DNA of 64,000 nucleotides from Agromyces salentinus (GCF_009749395.1 NZ_WBIR01000001.1:310001-374000); one strand, 5' to 3'. Positions 33,097-40,780 are shown, counted from the first letter of the stretch. Notes: generated from the sequence alone by a model not told the origin. Program-made: numbers and translations.

Positions 33097-33608
33097 GCGA
33101 CCTGTCGGGGCTCTACCAGGAGCTCATCCTCGACCACTCGAAGCGCCGCGTCGGCGACGGCGCGCTCGCCGATCCGCACGCCTCGCACCACGAGCTGAAC
33201 CCCACGTGCGGCGACGAGATCACCCTCGGCCTCCGGCTCGACGCATCCGGCACGAAGGTCGAGGCCGTCGGCTGGCAGGGCGATGGATGCAGCATCTCGA
33301 TGGCCTCCGCATCGGCCCTGACGGAGCTCGTCGTCGGTTCCGACGTGGCGCACGTGCGAGAGCTCATCGACGGGTTCCGGTCGATGCTGCGCTCGCAGGG
33401 CGCCGGCGAGCCCGATGAAGACCTGCTCGGCGACGCGATCGCGTTCCACGGCGTCTCCAAGTACGTGATGCGCGTCAAGTGCGCCATGCTCTCCTGGGTC
33501 GCCCTCGAAGCCTGCCTGAACGCGGCCGTCGCTGCTGCCGGCGCCGCACACGCCGTGCCGGCCGGGGTGACGGATGCCTCGGCGCCGACGCCCAGCGAAC
33601 AGGCTTAG
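33093..33608 (+). CDS. sufU: Fe-S assembly sulfurtransferase SufU
   Basis: A 171-residue IscU-fold protein that accepts sulfur from SufS. The three zinc/sulfur Cys are in 'NPTCGDEI', 'GDGCSISMAS' and 'VKCAMLSW', and Asp is kept next to the first Cys. The insertion 'LIDGFRSMLRSQGAGEPDEDLLGD' between Cys 2 and Cys 3 distinguishes SufU from IscU. The last 25 residues are Ala/Pro-rich. The ATG at 33093 overlaps the sufS stop as ATGA. Confidence 0.93.
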   Translation: MSDLSGLYQELILDHSKRRVGDGALADPHASHHELNPTCGDEITLGLRLDASGTKVEAVGWQGDGCSISMASASALTELVVGSDVAHVRELIDGFRSMLRSQGAGEPDEDLLGDAIAFHGVSKYVMRVKCAMLSWVALEACLNAAVAAAGAAHAVPAGVTDASAPTPSEQA

Positions 33609-33650
33609 GCTCGTACCACCGCCGCCGTACAGAAAGAGGAAACGCCTGCC

Positions 33651-34919
33651 ATGAGCGACGCCCTTGACGTCTTCGACCGCCGTGAGTCGGAGGTGCGCGG
33701 CTACGTGCGCGCCTTCCCGACCGTGTTCGATCGGGCGGTCGGCTCGACGCTGATCGGCGAAGACGGCCGCGAGTACCTCGACTTCTTCGCCGGTGCCGGC
33801 GTGCTGAACTACGGGCACAACAACCCGCTCTTCACCCGCGCACTCATCGAGTACCTCGAGCACGACGGCATCATCCACGGCCTCGACATGGCGACCTCGG
33901 CCAAGAAGGCCTTCATCGAGGCGTTCGAGCGTCTCGTGCTCGAGCCACGCGGGCTCGACCACAAGCTGCAGTTCACCGGGCCCACCGGCGCCAACGCCGT
34001 CGAGGCAGCCCTCAAGGTCGCCCGCCAGGCGACCGGCCGCACCAACGTCATCGCGTTCACGAACGCCTTCCACGGCCTGAGCATCGGCGCGCTCGCCGCG
34101 ACCGGCAACAGCCACTACCGCGGCGCCGCAGGCATCACGCTCGACAACATCACTCGCCTGCCCTACGACGGCTACCTCGGCACCGAGGTCGACACGCTCG
34201 ACCTCCTCGAGAAGATGCTCGACGACCCGGGCTCGGGCGTCGACCTGCCCGCGGCGGTCATCGTGGAGGCCGTGCAGGGCGAGGGCGGCATCAACGTCGC
34301 GAGCGTCCCGTGGCTGCAGCGCCTGCGGACGATCACCGCCGAGCGCGGCATCCTGCTCATCCTCGACGAGATCCAGGCCGGGGTCGGTCGCACGGGTGCG
34401 TTCTTCGCGTTCGAGCAGTCGGGCATCGTGCCCGACATCGTGACCGTCTCGAAGTCGATCTCGGGCTCCGGCCTGCCGATGTCGCTCGTGCTGCTGCGCC
34501 CCGAGGTCGACGTGTGGAAGCCCGGCGCCCACACCGGCACCTTCCGCGGCAACAACCTCGCCTTCGTCTCCGCCCGCGCGGCCCTCGAGAACTACTGGGC
34601 CGACACCGCGTTCGTCGACGGCGTCGCCTCGAAGTCGGCGCTGCTCGCGTCGGAGCTCGAGAAGATCGCCGCCGAGTACACCGACCTCGGGTTCGTCGTG
34701 CGCGGTCGCGGCCTCATGTACGGCCTCGCGTGCGACGCCGACCGCGGCCTCGCCGGCCGCATCTCGAAGGAGGCGTTCTCGCGCGGGCTCGTCATCGAGA
34801 CCTCCGGCGCTCACGACGAGGTGCTGAAGTTCCTGCCGGCGCTGACGATCAGCGAAGACGAATTGCTGCGCGGCCTCTCGATCGTGCGCGAGAGCCTCGC
34901 CGCCGCCCTGGCCGAGTAG
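33651..34919 (+). CDS. ectB: diaminobutyrate-2-oxoglutarate transaminase
   Basis: A 422-residue class III aminotransferase with EctB features: 'DVFDRRESEVRGYVRAFPTVFDRAVGS', 'LDFFAGAGVLNYGHNNP', 'FTGPTGANAVEAALKVARQ', 'FHGLSIGALA', 'DEIQAGVGRTGAFFAFE' and the PLP Lys in 'TVSKSISGSGLPMS'. It makes L-2,4-diaminobutyrate from aspartate semialdehyde. No ectA or ectC is nearby, so ectoine synthesis is not indicated. In Microbacteriaceae with B-type peptidoglycan, diaminobutyrate is a wall amino acid, which explains an orphan ectB. AGAGGA precedes the ATG by 11 nt. TAGGCT over the sufU stop may be its own -10 box. Confidence 0.92.
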   Translation: MSDALDVFDRRESEVRGYVRAFPTVFDRAVGSTLIGEDGREYLDFFAGAGVLNYGHNNPLFTRALIEYLEHDGIIHGLDMATSAKKAFIEAFERLVLEPRGLDHKLQFTGPTGANAVEAALKVARQATGRTNVIAFTNAFHGLSIGALAATGNSHYRGAAGITLDNITRLPYDGYLGTEVDTLDLLEKMLDDPGSGVDLPAAVIVEAVQGEGGINVASVPWLQRLRTITAERGILLILDEIQAGVGRTGAFFAFEQSGIVPDIVTVSKSISGSGLPMSLVLLRPEVDVWKPGAHTGTFRGNNLAFVSARAALENYWADTAFVDGVASKSALLASELEKIAAEYTDLGFVVRGRGLMYGLACDADRGLAGRISKEAFSRGLVIETSGAHDEVLKFLPALTISEDELLRGLSIVRESLAAALAE

Positions 34920-34938
34920 CGGCGTCGGGGAGCGCCGA

Positions 34939-35209
34939 GCCCGGCTCCGGCCCGCGCCGTCCTTTCCCGCGTTCCGAGAACAGGCGGATCCGGCCCAGTC
35001 GAGCCGGAAACAGGCACGACCGCGGCGTGTCGTCCGCCGTTGCCTGTTTCCGATCACGACGGCGAGCGGCTCAACGGGCCCGGCTCCGGCCGGCGCCGTC
35101 CTTTGCCGCGTTCCGAGAACAGGCGGATCCGGCCCAGCCGAGCCGGGAACAGGCACGACCGCGGCGTGTCGTCCGCCGTTGCCTGTTTCGGATCACGGCG
35201 GCGAGCGGC
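34939..35209. repeat. two tandem 139-bp palindromic repeat units
   Basis: Unit 1 (34939-35077) and unit 2 (35078-35209) are nearly identical. Each contains a GAACAGGCGGATCC block and an inverted repeat. In unit 1 CGGAAACAGGCA (35005-35016) pairs perfectly with TGCCTGTTTCCG (35041-35052) around a GC-rich loop holding CGGCGTGTCG. Unit 2 has the same arms with one or two changes. The repeat fills most of the 333-bp gap between ectB and the resolvase-like gene. No coding function is seen. Confidence 0.85.
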
Positions 35210-35252
35210 CGAAGGCGCCCGCGCCCGGCGCCCGGCGCGCGCGGCGAGCGAA

Positions 35253-35729
35253 CTACGCGACCGGCTCGGCGTCGGCGAGGTGGCGTGCGCCGTGGCTCAG
35301 CACCTTGACGACGATGCCGCGTCGGCGAAGCGCCGCGATGGTTCGGGTCTCCTCGTCGACGCTGCGGCCCATGGCATGGCGGTTCGCCACGACGAGCACG
35401 TCACCCGCGCGAAGGGTTCCGAAGAAGCGCTCGAGCCGCTCCTCCCAGGTGTCGTCGTTCTCGGGCGCCGGGAACCTGAAGTCGGGGATCGCGACGCCGA
35501 ACGCGGTGAGGTCGCGACGCTGCTCGACGATCGGCGGCATGTCGTCGCGGGCCACGACCAACCCGACGAGGCGTGAGCCCTCGGGCTTGGCCTTCCACCA
35601 GTCGGAGTCGCGCTGCAGCTCGACGAAGCACTCGGGGCAGTCGTTCGCGACGTGCACGTGCGTCGCCGTCGCCGCGCGCTTCGCGGAATCCGCGTGCCCG
35701 CTCGGTGCCGCGCTCGTCACATCGCCCAT
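35253..35729 (-). CDS. resolvase-fold protein lacking the catalytic serine
   Basis: A 158-residue protein. Residues about 52-152 look like a serine-recombinase N-terminal domain: 'RLVGLVVARDD' at the place of the usual YxRVS strand, then 'LERFFGTLRAGDVLVVANRHAMGRSVDEETRTIAALRRRGIVVKVL'. The catalytic Ser position reads A-R-D, and no DNA-binding tail follows, so recombinase activity is unlikely. The N-terminal 'DCPECFVELQRDSDWWKAKP' has a CxxC pair. AGAAAGG precedes the ATG. It may be a regulatory or domesticated resolvase relative. The tandem palindromic repeats lie just downstream. Confidence 0.7.
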   Translation of the reverse strand: MGDVTSAAPSGHADSAKRAATATHVHVANDCPECFVELQRDSDWWKAKPEGSRLVGLVVARDDMPPIVEQRRDLTAFGVAIPDFRFPAPENDDTWEERLERFFGTLRAGDVLVVANRHAMGRSVDEETRTIAALRRRGIVVKVLSHGARHLADAEPVA

Positions 35730-35801
35730 GATCAGCCTTTCTGGTTTGGGTCCATTGTCCCAGTTCCGGCCGACATCCGGGAGACGGCCTCACTCGGAAG
35801 C

Positions 35802-36314
35802 TCAGGCAGGCGGCTGCTCCTGCGAGAGCAGCCGGAGCAGGCGCGCGAGTGCGGCCTGATCGTCGCGGCTGAGCGCCGCCAGTTCGACGCCCTCGCGAGC
35901 GACGAGTCCGCGCATGGCCTCGTCGACGCGCTCGACGCCCTCGGGCCTGAGGCGCACCAGGATGCTGCGCCCGTCGCGAGGGTTGGGCCGTCGCTCGACC
36001 AGCCCCCGGACGACGAGGTTCTCGAGCCGGTTCGTCATCGCCGCACTGCCGATCATCGTCGCGGCGATGAGCTGCGCGGGGCTGAGCTCATGCGGCTCCT
36101 CCTGGCGGCGCAGCGCCGCGAGGACGTCGAACTCCCACGACGCGAGACCGGCGTCCTTGAACGCGGCGGCCCGCAGCTTCGCGAGCCGGTTCGCTGCCCG
36201 GCGCAGTCGCGACATCACGTCGAGCGGTGAGAGGTCGGTCTCGGGCAACCGCCGGGACCACGCGTCGATCAGCAGGTCGACCTCGTCGTCGCGTTCGCTC
36301 GGCCTGGGGTTCAC
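35802..36314 (-). CDS. MarR-family transcriptional regulator
   Basis: A 170-residue winged-helix regulator: 'PLDVMSRLRRAANRLAKLRAAAFKDAGLASWEFDVLAALRR', 'LSPAQLIAATMIGSAAMTNRLENLVVRGLVERRPNPRDGRSILVRLRPEG'. The GTG at 36314 is 7 nt after TACCGT with no ribosome binding site, so it is taken as a leaderless start. The longer ORF to 36389 is Arg-rich. Its target is unknown; there is no divergent partner close by. Confidence 0.85.
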   Translation of the reverse strand: MNPRPSERDDEVDLLIDAWSRRLPETDLSPLDVMSRLRRAANRLAKLRAAAFKDAGLASWEFDVLAALRRQEEPHELSPAQLIAATMIGSAAMTNRLENLVVRGLVERRPNPRDGRSILVRLRPEGVERVDEAMRGLVAREGVELAALSRDDQAALARLLRLLSQEQPPA

Positions 36315-36407
36315 GCTCTCGACGGTAGCGCGATCACGCGGCATCCGGAGCACTCGATGCCGGCTCCGCGAGCGGACAGAACGCCGCACCCGCGGCCCGG
36401 ATACGAA

Positions 36408-36445
36408 ACGAGCGGACCGGATGCCGAGGCATCGGACCCGCTCGT
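36408..36445 (-). terminator. terminator of the SDR gene
   Basis: Two 18-nt arms (36408-36425 and 36428-36445) pair at ACGAGCGG/CCGCTCGT and GATGCC/GGCATC with a short internal mismatch and a 2-nt loop. It is 18 bp past the stop of the minus-strand SDR. Confidence 0.65.
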
Positions 36446-36463
36446 CGATCGTGCAAGCGGCGA

Positions 36464-37468
36464 CTACTGCACCGACCAGCCGCCGTCGGAGGCGAGGATC
36501 GCGCCGTTGATGTTGACGCCGTCCTCGCTCAGGAGGAACGTGATCGAGGCGGCGAGCGCCTCGGCCGTCGCGACGGTCGGGATGGCCCCCTGGAACGGCG
36601 CGAGGCGGGCGGAGCCGACCTCGGACACGTGCGGGGGGAACGGGATGCCGGTCGCGACGCCGCCAGGGGCGACGGCGTTCACGCGCACGCCCTGCAGCGC
36701 GTACATGAAGGCGGCCGACTTCGTCATGCCGACGACGGCGTGCTTGGACGCCGTGTAGGCGTTGCCCGACGCGTTGCCGCGAAGGCCGGCCTCGCTCGCG
36801 ACGTTCACGATCGAGCCCTTGCCGGCCTCGAGCATGAACGGCACGACGGCGCGCGTGAGCTTGAAGGTGCCCGTCACGTTGACGGCCATGACCTTGTCCC
36901 AGATGGCGTCGGGCGTCTCGTGGATCGGCGAGAAGTCGTCGTTGATGCCCGCGACATTGGCGAGTCCGTAGATCGAGTCACCGGCGGCGGCGACGATCGC
37001 GTCGATCGACTCCTGCTTCGTGATGTCGCCCGCGACGGGCACGATCTCGGCGCCGGGGATCGAGGCGGCGAACTCGTCGAGCTTGTCGGCGGAGATGTCG
37101 ACGGCGACGACGCGGCCGCCCTCGCGTGCGATGCGGCTCGCCGTCGCGCGACCGATGCCGGACGCGGCGCCGGTGACGATGACGGTCTTGCCGGCGAAGC
37201 GGCCCGAGGTGATCTTCTCGGCCCAGACCTTGGAGTCGCCCTCGTCCTCGGGGATGACGCCGCCGTTGACCGCCTTGACGAGCTCGTCCACGGCCGACTG
37301 CGGCATCTGGCCCTGGCTCATGACGACGAGCTGCTGCAGGGGAAGGCTCGCGATCGGGGCGAGCTGGTCGGTCGAGCCGCCGCCCTGGCCCACGAGGCCC
37401 TGGAGCGCGGCCTTGCCGGCGGGGTCGGCGAGCCATTCGGCGATGGTGGAGTTGGCGGTGAGCGCCAT
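36464..37468 (-). CDS. SDR oxidoreductase with a 90-residue N-terminal extension
   Basis: A 334-residue protein. Residues about 92-334 are a classical SDR: 'KTVIVTGAASGIGRATA', 'LANVAGINDDF', catalytic Ser in 'SIVNVASEAGLRG', YTASK and 'VNAVAPGGVATGI'. The first 90 residues ('NSTIAEWLADPAGKAALQGLVGQ', 'LPLQQLVVMSQGQMPQSAVDELVKAVNGG') are not part of the SDR fold. They resemble the compact helical tail seen at the end of some GH3 glycosidases. GAAGGAAG precedes the ATG at 37468. The divergent TetR gene and its palindromic operator probably control it. The substrate is unknown. Confidence 0.85.
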   Translation of the reverse strand: MALTANSTIAEWLADPAGKAALQGLVGQGGGSTDQLAPIASLPLQQLVVMSQGQMPQSAVDELVKAVNGGVIPEDEGDSKVWAEKITSGRFAGKTVIVTGAASGIGRATASRIAREGGRVVAVDISADKLDEFAASIPGAEIVPVAGDITKQESIDAIVAAAGDSIYGLANVAGINDDFSPIHETPDAIWDKVMAVNVTGTFKLTRAVVPFMLEAGKGSIVNVASEAGLRGNASGNAYTASKHAVVGMTKSAAFMYALQGVRVNAVAPGGVATGIPFPPHVSEVGSARLAPFQGAIPTVATAEALAASITFLLSEDGVNINGAILASDGGWSVQ

Positions 37469-37618
37469 GATGCTTCCTTCTTTCTGTCCGGCCGGATCGG
37501 TCGAAGCGGGGTGCGCCGGATGTCTCGGGGCTGCGGCATCCGTCGGTCCGTCGGTCCGTCGGGATGCTGCACCACACCGTGCGACTCCGGACGGGACACC
37601 TCCAGCCTAAACAACATC

Positions 37619-37642
37619 TGTCGGATATCCGACAATTGTCGG
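37619..37642. promoter_or_regulatory. double palindromic TetR operator
   Basis: Two perfect palindromes overlap: TGTCGGATATCCGACA (37619-37634) and CCGACAATTGTCGG (37629-37642), sharing the middle CCGACA half-site. They lie between the divergent SDR and TetR genes, 45 bp before the TetR start. Two TetR dimers could bind on neighbouring faces. Confidence 0.75.
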
Positions 37643-37686
37643 CGAACTCACGGCCAGCTCGCCTCGAGGACTGCGAGAATGCGGGC

Positions 37687-38349
37687 ATGGGCGAACCCGG
37701 TGGTGAGCGCGACGAGCACGGCGGCCGCAATGAGCGCGACGACGACCGCGAGGAGCGCGTCGACGCGCGCGTCGAGCGCACGCGGCGTGCCCTTCAGCGC
37801 GCCGCCCTCGTCCTCGCCCGCGAGGGCCGGTTCGACGACGCGACCGTCGCGGAACTGACCGAGGCGGCGGGCGTGAACCGCTCGAGCTTCTACCAGCACT
37901 ACGACGACCGCCAGGTGCTGCTCGCCGACGCGATCGAGGCCGCCGAGATCGAGGCGGTCTCCGAGCTCGGCACCCCGACCGACATCCCCGACCGGCTCCC
38001 CGAGTCGATGGTCGCCTTCATCGCCCACTTCGAGGCTGACGCCGACCTCTACCGGCGCCTCCTCGGCGAGCGCGGCTCCCCCATCGTCGCCGCCCGCATC
38101 CGCGCCCGCTTCGAGGCTCAGGCCCGCGCGGGCGTCATCTCCTCGGGCACGACGGCGTTCGAGGGCCTGCCGATCGACGTCGTGGCCGCCGGCATCGCGG
38201 GTTCGTGCCTGGCCGTGATCCAGGCATGGCTCGAACTCGACCCTCGGCCCGACATCGAGACCGCCGCCGAGTGGGTCTGGCGCGTGCTCGTCGGCCCGGG
38301 CGTGCCGATCGCCTCGCCCATGCGCGATCGGCCTCAGTCGACGGCGTAG
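37687..38349 (+). CDS. TetR-family transcriptional regulator
   Basis: A 220-residue regulator. A charged N-terminal tail ('GERDEHGGRNERDDDREERVDARVERTRRAL') leads into the HTH 'FDDATVAELTEAAGVNRSSFYQHYDDRQVLLADAI'. The C-terminal helices ('DLYRRLLGERGSP', 'AGIAGSCLAVIQAWLE') form the ligand pocket. The ATG at 37687 is 6 nt after GAGAAT and probably leaderless. The longer ORF to 37564 crosses the operator. It likely represses itself and the divergent SDR. Its 3' end overlaps the convergent DUF3237 gene by 16 bp. Confidence 0.88.
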   Translation: MGEPGGERDEHGGRNERDDDREERVDARVERTRRALQRAALVLAREGRFDDATVAELTEAAGVNRSSFYQHYDDRQVLLADAIEAAEIEAVSELGTPTDIPDRLPESMVAFIAHFEADADLYRRLLGERGSPIVAARIRARFEAQARAGVISSGTTAFEGLPIDVVAAGIAGSCLAVIQAWLELDPRPDIETAAEWVWRVLVGPGVPIASPMRDRPQSTA

Positions 38350-38846
38350 GCGTCGTAGACGACCCGGTCGGGCCCGCGCGCGGCGACCCCGATGATGAAG
38401 CGGCGCTGGAGGGCCGCGAATGCGGGGGCGGATGTCTCGACCTCCACGTGCAGCCGGAACGCATACCGGTCGGACGGCACGGCCTCTCCGCGCCCGAGCG
38501 CCGCCAGCACGTCGGGCTCTCCGGAGCGAAGGCCGTGCGTGCGCACGTGGAGCAATTCGCCCCCCGCGGTGCGGGCGGTGTAGCGCGTGTCGATCTCGAT
38601 CGTGCCGTCGGAGCGCACGACCTGCCAGTCGGCCCCGCCCGGCAGCACCTCGGCGTCGACGCCGTCACCCAGTCGTCCCCCGAGGATCGGCACGACCCGG
38701 CGATGGCCCCGACTCGTCACGCCGTGGTCCTCCACGTCGCCCACGAGCACGTCGGCCCGGAACACCTTCACGAGCCGGGCGGGCGGCGGCTCGACGGCCG
38801 CCGCGCCTGCGGAACCGGCCGGAGCTGCGGCATCCGCGGGGCTCAT
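38334..38846 (-). CDS. DUF3237 family protein
   Basis: A 170-residue DUF3237 protein: 'VVPILGGRLGDGVDAEVLPGGADWQVVRSDGTIEIDTRYTARTAGGELLHVRTHGLRSG' and 'RRFIIGVAARGPDRVVYDAYAV' are the typical strands. The first 22 residues are Ala/Pro-rich. The family forms small beta-barrels of unknown function, often near aromatic or steroid catabolic genes. The ATG overlaps the MarR stop (ATGA), making it the third gene of the flavoprotein-MarR-DUF3237 operon. Confidence 0.88.
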   Translation of the reverse strand: MSPADAAAPAGSAGAAAVEPPPARLVKVFRADVLVGDVEDHGVTSRGHRRVVPILGGRLGDGVDAEVLPGGADWQVVRSDGTIEIDTRYTARTAGGELLHVRTHGLRSGEPDVLAALGRGEAVPSDRYAFRLHVEVETSAPAFAALQRRFIIGVAARGPDRVVYDAYAVD

Positions 38847-39364
38847 GCGTCCGGCTCCCCGGGTGCGACGGCGGGCGTCGAGCGGAGGTCGCGCCGCGTC
38901 CGGGATACGTCCTGCAGGGCGTCGCGCAACCGCTCGAGTGCGGGCACGGCGGCGGCGAGCGCGCGGGCGTCGCCGGCATCGAGGGCGTCGACCGCCTCGC
39001 CGAGCAGGGAGGCGCTGGCCTCGTCGAATCGGCCGAGCAGGCGCTCGGATCGTTCGGAGGCGCGAACGCCGAGACGCCGGCGGTCGGCCGGGTCGGGCTC
39101 CCGCGTGACGAGCCCCGCGGCCGCCATGGACTTCAGCAAGTTGCTCACCGTCGTGCGGTTGAGGCTGAGGTCGTCGGCGAGCTCGACCGGACTCCGCGTC
39201 GTGCCCGCCGGAAGCGCTCGAAGCACCTCGATCTGCGTGTCGGGGATGTCGGGCAGGTCTTCGGCCTCGCGGGCGGCGCGCAGCAGGCTGCGGCGCAGCG
39301 GCGAGATGACCCCGCTGAGCCGGGCCACGTCGACGCGGTCGGCCGCGCGCTCGGCGCCGCTCAT
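38843..39364 (-). CDS. MarR-family transcriptional regulator
   Basis: A 173-residue regulator. The HTH is 'TRSPVELADDLSLNRTTVSNLLKSMAAAGLVTREPDPADRRRLGVRASERSERLL', with dimerisation helices on both sides. ATGA overlaps join it to the upstream monooxygenase and the downstream DUF3237 gene. A near-perfect 11-bp inverted repeat at 40756-40780, just upstream of the operon, is its likely operator. Aromatic acids or phenazine-like compounds are plausible ligands. Confidence 0.88.
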   Translation of the reverse strand: MSGAERAADRVDVARLSGVISPLRRSLLRAAREAEDLPDIPDTQIEVLRALPAGTTRSPVELADDLSLNRTTVSNLLKSMAAAGLVTREPDPADRRRLGVRASERSERLLGRFDEASASLLGEAVDALDAGDARALAAAVPALERLRDALQDVSRTRRDLRSTPAVAPGEPDA

Positions 39365-40734
39365 GCCCGGACCGCCGGCGGCGTCAGCGACGACCGCTCG
39401 TTGAGCAGGTCGGCGTGGAACCCGGCCGCGACCTTGTACGCCTCGGCGATCTCCCGGAGCTCGGCCTCGGGGATCACGTCGTGGACGTCGGCGAAGCCCT
39501 GCGGCGCGCGCTCGTATGCGAGCTGCATGACCCGCTCGGGGCCGAGCTGCCGGGTCATCGCGTTCAGGCGCGTCGTCACGGGACGGCGATCGGCCTCGTA
39601 GGCGGCGAGCGCGGCGTCGATGCCGGAGGCGGCCGTGCCGGTGGTGGCCGTGCCGGCCGTGGCTGTGCCGGAGGCGACTGTATCGGCGGCAGCCGTGCCG
39701 GCAGCAGCCGCTTCGGCGGCAGCCAGGTGGAAGGCGAGCGCGCGAGCGTCGAGGATCGCCTGCGAGGCCCCGTTCGAGCCGTTGGGGTACAGCGCGTGGG
39801 CGGCGTCCCCGAGCAACGTCGTCCGCCCGACGGTCCAGCGCTCGAGCGGGTCGCGGTCGACCATCGGGTACTCGAGGATCTCGTCGGCGGCGACGATCAC
39901 GCCGGGTACGTCGAGCCAGTCGAAGCGCCAGTCGGCGAAGAGCTCGGCGATCGGCGCCGGGTCGACGGCACGGTTCCAGTCGGCGGACTCCTTGACGCCC
40001 GCGGGGGCACGCCGCTCGGCGATGAAGTTGAGGCGGGTCATGCCGTCGTCGGAGCCCGATGCGACGAGCGGGTACGCCACGAACTTCTGCTCGGCGTCGC
40101 CGGCCATGATCATCGTGCGACCGTCGAGGAAGGTCGGTGCGAGGGCCGTGCCGCGCCAGAGCAGGAGCCGGTTCCACAGGGGCGCCCCCTCGGCCGGGTG
40201 GGCCTGCGCCCGGAGGGCGGAGTGGATGCCGTCGGCCCCGACCACGACGTCGGCGTCGACGACGAGCTCGTCGCCCGCGGCATCCGTGAACCGCGCACGC
40301 TCGACGACGCCGCCGCCGTCGGAGCCCGCGACGCCGTGCTCGACGCCGGTCGCGCGCCACCCGAGCCGGATCGCGTCGGCGCCGAGGCGACGCCGGACCT
40401 CGTCGGCGAGCAGCAGTTGGAACTCACCCCGGTGCACCGAGAGCTGCGGCCAGTGGTATCCCGCTTCGAGGCCCCGGGGTTCGCTCCAGACGGGCTGCCC
40501 GAAGCGGGTGAAGTACGAGAGCCGCGCGGGGGCGGTGCCGATCGCGGCCACCTCGTCGACGAGCCCGAGTTCGGTGAGCTCGCGCACGGCGTGCGGCAGC
40601 AGGTTCATGCCGACCCCGAGCGGCCGGAGCTCCCGGGCCCGCTCGACGACGGTCACGTCGCGGAACCCCGCCGCTTCCAGGCTCAGTGCCGTTGCGAGCC
40701 CGCCGATGCCGGCTCCGACGATGACGATCTTCAC
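39361..40734 (-). CDS. FAD-dependent monooxygenase similar to PhzS
   Basis: A 457-residue class A flavin monooxygenase. FAD motifs are 'IVGAGIGGLATALSLEAAGF', 'DVVVGADGIHSALRA' and 'TTLLGDAAHALYPNGSNGASQAILDARAL'. 'RPLGVGMNLLPHAVRELTELGL', 'WSEPRGLEAGYHWPQLSVHRGE', 'ADWNR' and 'EYPMVDRDPLERW' agree with what I recall of PhzS, the phenazine hydroxylase. An Ala/Gly/Thr-rich repeat of about 35 residues (near 340-375, DNA 39623-39720) is an unusual insert. First gene of a three-gene operon. A phenazine or aromatic substrate is inferred; no phenazine synthesis genes are present. Confidence 0.88.
   Translation of the reverse strand: MKIVIVGAGIGGLATALSLEAAGFRDVTVVERARELRPLGVGMNLLPHAVRELTELGLVDEVAAIGTAPARLSYFTRFGQPVWSEPRGLEAGYHWPQLSVHRGEFQLLLADEVRRRLGADAIRLGWRATGVEHGVAGSDGGGVVERARFTDAAGDELVVDADVVVGADGIHSALRAQAHPAEGAPLWNRLLLWRGTALAPTFLDGRTMIMAGDAEQKFVAYPLVASGSDDGMTRLNFIAERRAPAGVKESADWNRAVDPAPIAELFADWRFDWLDVPGVIVAADEILEYPMVDRDPLERWTVGRTTLLGDAAHALYPNGSNGASQAILDARALAFHLAAAEAAAAGTAAADTVASGTATAGTATTGTAASGIDAALAAYEADRRPVTTRLNAMTRQLGPERVMQLAYERAPQGFADVHDVIPEAELREIAEAYKVAAGFHADLLNERSSLTPPAVRA
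39623..39720. repeat. in-frame low-complexity repeat in the PhzS-like gene
   Basis: Repeated GTGCCGG/GGCCGTG-type units encode a run of Gly, Thr and Ala (GTATAGTATTGTAASG and similar). It probably arose by slippage. It interrupts the C-terminal part of the flavin monooxygenase without breaking the frame. Confidence 0.6.
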
Positions 40735-40755
40735 GCTGCCTCCTTGCAGGTCGTG

Positions 40756-40780
40756 AATTGAGTTTGGAACAAACGCAATT
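40756..40780. promoter_or_regulatory. palindromic MarR operator before the PhzS-like operon
   Basis: AATTGAGTTTG (40756-40766) and CAAACGCAATT (40770-40780) are inverted repeats with one mismatch and a 3-nt spacer, 22 bp upstream of the operon start codon. Spacing and AT-richness are typical of MarR sites. Confidence 0.75.

Noticed and set aside
33651-34919. Ectoine biosynthesis locus
   Set aside because: Only ectB is present. ectA and ectC are not found anywhere in the window.
34939-35209. Insertion-sequence remnant
   Set aside because: There is no transposase fragment or target-site duplication. The unit is a tandem palindromic repeat.
35253-35729. Active site-specific resolvase or prophage integrase
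   Set aside because: The catalytic Ser and the DNA-binding tail are missing, and no phage or transposon genes surround it.
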